From the NCBI RefSeq assembly GCF_000473165.1, contig NZ_KI421504.1:1208501-1272500 (forward strand): a stretch of DNA of 64,000 bases. Direction: 5' to 3'. This document shows positions 62,485 through 64,000 of this stretch, piece after piece (the first letter of the stretch is position 1; each line of letters begins with the position of its first letter). Made by a program: the position numbers and the translations under genes. Under the pieces are notes generated by a model. It saw nothing but the letters and a program-made list of their open reading frames with translations, had not been told where the DNA came from and did no database searches. This DNA comes from Leisingera aquimarina DSM 24565 (lineage in GTDB: Bacteria > Pseudomonadota > Alphaproteobacteria > Rhodobacterales > Rhodobacteraceae).

Positions 62485-64000
62485 ATGAATAAAAGCATTT
62501 ATAAGAGCGGTTATGACGAGCTCCGGGCGGTGCGGCGGCAGAGCCGGGGGCTGTACTGGTTCACCGGCATCTTCAGCTTTTTTGTGAACCTGCTGATGCT
62601 GACCGGGCCTCTGTATATGATGCAGGTCTATGACCGGGTGCTGGGCAGCCGGTCGGAGGCGACGCTGCTGGCGCTGTCGCTGCTGGTGGTGTTCCTCTAC
62701 GGCATGATGGGGTTTCTGGATTACGCCCGCGGCCGGATCATGGCGCGGGTCGGGGCGCGGCTGCAGGCGGCGCTGGACCACCGGGTGTTCGATGCGATGA
62801 TCCGGCGCTCGGCGGTGGCGCAGGATCCGGCGGCGCAGACCGGGCTGCAGGATCTGGAATCGGTGCAGCGGCTGATCTCCTCGCCGGTGCTGACCGCCGC
62901 CTTCGACTTGCCCTGGACGCCAATCTTTCTGGCCGGCATTGCCCTGTTCCACCCCTGGCTGGGCCTGCTGGCGCTGGCGGGCGGCGCGGTGCTGGTGATG
63001 ATTGCCGTGCTCAACCAGCTGTTCACCAGGCTGCCGGTGCAAAAGGCCAATATGACCGGCCACAAGGCCAATCTGATGTCCGAGGAGATCCGCAACGAGG
63101 CCGAGATGATCCAGTCGATGGGCATGCGCGGCGCTGCTTTCGGGCGCTGGAAGCAAGGCCGCGATGCGGCGCTCACCGACAGTGTGACGGCCAATGACAC
63201 CGGCGGCGGCTTCACCACGCTGACCAAGACGCTGCGGCTGTTCCTGCAGTCGGCGATGCTGGGCCTGGGCGCCTATCTGGTGCTGCAGGGCGAGGTGACG
63301 CCGGGGGCGATGATTGCGGGCTCCATCCTGATGGGCCGCGCCCTGGCGCCGATCGAGCTGGGCCTGGGCCAATGGGCGATGGTGCAGCGGGCGCTGAAGG
63401 GCTGGCACAGCCTGGCCGAGCTGCTGGCCAAAGTGCCGGAGGAGGCCGAGCGCACGGCGCTGCCGAAGCCCAAGGCGCTCTTGGATGTGCAGGGCATGGC
63501 GGTGGTGCCGCCGGGCAGCAAGACGCCGCTGTTGCGCAACGTGAATTTCCGGGTGCAGCCGGGCCAGGCGATCGGGGTGATCGGGCCGTCCGGTTCCGGC
63601 AAATCGACCCTGGCGCGGGCGCTGACCGGGGTCTGGGCGCCGGCCGCGGGCTCGGTGCGGCTGGACGGGGCGGCGCTGGATCAATACGCGCCGGATGTGC
63701 TGGGCGGCCATATCGGCTATCTGCCGCAGCGGGTGCAGGTGTTTGACGGCACCATTGCCCAGAACATCGCCCGGCTGCAGCAGCAGCCCGATGCCGAAAA
63801 GGTGGTGGATGCCGCCAAAAAGGCCGCCGCCCATGAGATGATCCTGAAACTGCCCGAAGGCTATGACACCAAGGTCACCGCCACCGGCGGGCGGCTGTCG
63901 GGCGGCCAGATGCAGCGGGTCGGCCTGGCCCGGGCGCTTTATGCCGATCCGGTGATCGTGATCCTGGACGAGCCGAACTCCAACCTCGACAACGAAGGCT
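62485..64000 (+). CDS. Type I secretion system permease/ATPase (5' part)
   Basis: Partial: 505 codons in the window, still open at base 64000. An exporter of the PrtD/HlyB-like type I secretion class: a transmembrane domain with six helices (about 25-330; GPLYMMQVYDRVLGSRSEATLL is the typical start) followed by an ABC ATPase with Walker A GPSGSGKST (about 368-376), signature LSGGQMQRVGLARAL (about 471) and Walker B VIVILDEPNSNLD. No N-terminal C39 peptidase domain is present. It would export unprocessed RTX-type proteins together with a membrane fusion protein expected downstream. ATG 62485. Confidence 0.93.
   Translation, partial: MNKSIYKSGYDELRAVRRQSRGLYWFTGIFSFFVNLLMLTGPLYMMQVYDRVLGSRSEATLLALSLLVVFLYGMMGFLDYARGRIMARVGARLQAALDHRVFDAMIRRSAVAQDPAAQTGLQDLESVQRLISSPVLTAAFDLPWTPIFLAGIALFHPWLGLLALAGGAVLVMIAVLNQLFTRLPVQKANMTGHKANLMSEEIRNEAEMIQSMGMRGAAFGRWKQGRDAALTDSVTANDTGGGFTTLTKTLRLFLQSAMLGLGAYLVLQGEVTPGAMIAGSILMGRALAPIELGLGQWAMVQRALKGWHSLAELLAKVPEEAERTALPKPKALLDVQGMAVVPPGSKTPLLRNVNFRVQPGQAIGVIGPSGSGKSTLARALTGVWAPAAGSVRLDGAALDQYAPDVLGGHIGYLPQRVQVFDGTIAQNIARLQQQPDAEKVVDAAKKAAAHEMILKLPEGYDTKVTATGGRLSGGQMQRVGLARALYADPVIVILDEPNSNLDNEG

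Noticed and set aside
62407-63834. 475-codon minus-strand open frame opposite the type I secretion ATPase
   Set aside because: Low-complexity His/Gln/Arg-rich translation; the plus strand encodes complete ABC motifs.

Overview
The window is a continuous piece of chromosome from a GC-rich alphaproteobacterium of the Roseobacter group (Rhodobacteraceae). The closest fit by gene content and protein wording is Leisingera/Phaeobacter/Ruegeria. Support comes from a DUF1523 gene, a leuC/leuD/leuB region, adjacent pssA-pmtA lipid genes, glcDEF, a BCCT betaine carrier beside a Rieske betaine demethylase, and a 3'-end element (GAGTATTTTTGAAAAGATGA) of a kind I associate with this family. I see no prophage, IS element, CRISPR array, rRNA or replication origin. 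The only tRNA is tRNA-Pro(CGG).

Layout. 1-2.2 kb: the end of a peptide ABC importer (two ATPases) and a LysR regulator. 2.2-9 kb, minus strand: tRNA-Pro, leuB, an endonuclease/exonuclease/phosphatase-family protein, a membrane protein, leuD, a glycosyltransferase-like gene and leuC. 9-19 kb: an MscS channel, rsfS-rlmH, small envelope genes, the glycolate oxidase operon glcDEF behind a palindromic operator, two tandem trypsin-like proteases, and an Hsp20 gene with a ROSE-like RNA thermometer. 19-25.5 kb: a globin, gabD, an alpha/beta hydrolase, creatinase, and pssA-pmtA (phosphatidylserine synthase and phosphatidylethanolamine N-methyltransferase).

25.6-33.7 kb is the least explained part. 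It is a nine-gene plus-strand cluster built around an AAA+ ATPase, with a long coiled-coil protein, four small or medium membrane proteins, two soluble proteins of unknown function, and one AT-rich membrane/coiled-coil gene that looks inserted. A dispersed stem-forming repeat occurs twice inside it. 33.8-41 kb is a betaine module: a cobalamin riboswitch whose downstream leader can pair with the ribosome binding site, then gbcA-gbcB, an orphan solute-binding protein, a BCCT carrier and a divergent LysR regulator. A riboswitch for vitamin B12 in front of a B12-independent Rieske demethylase is the most testable regulatory observation here.

41-64 kb: a MATE exporter, a GT14-like glycosyltransferase divergent from a sulfotransferase, ilvD, a BenE-type carrier divergent from an XRE-cupin regulator across twin palindromes, a DMT exporter, smpB, a leucine-rich-repeat secreted protein, a mercaptopyruvate sulfurtransferase with an aromatic aminotransferase, glnK-amtB (candidate sigma-54 promoter), a class A penicillin-binding protein, mlaA-mlaC, and the start of a type I secretion ABC transporter that runs off the end of the window.
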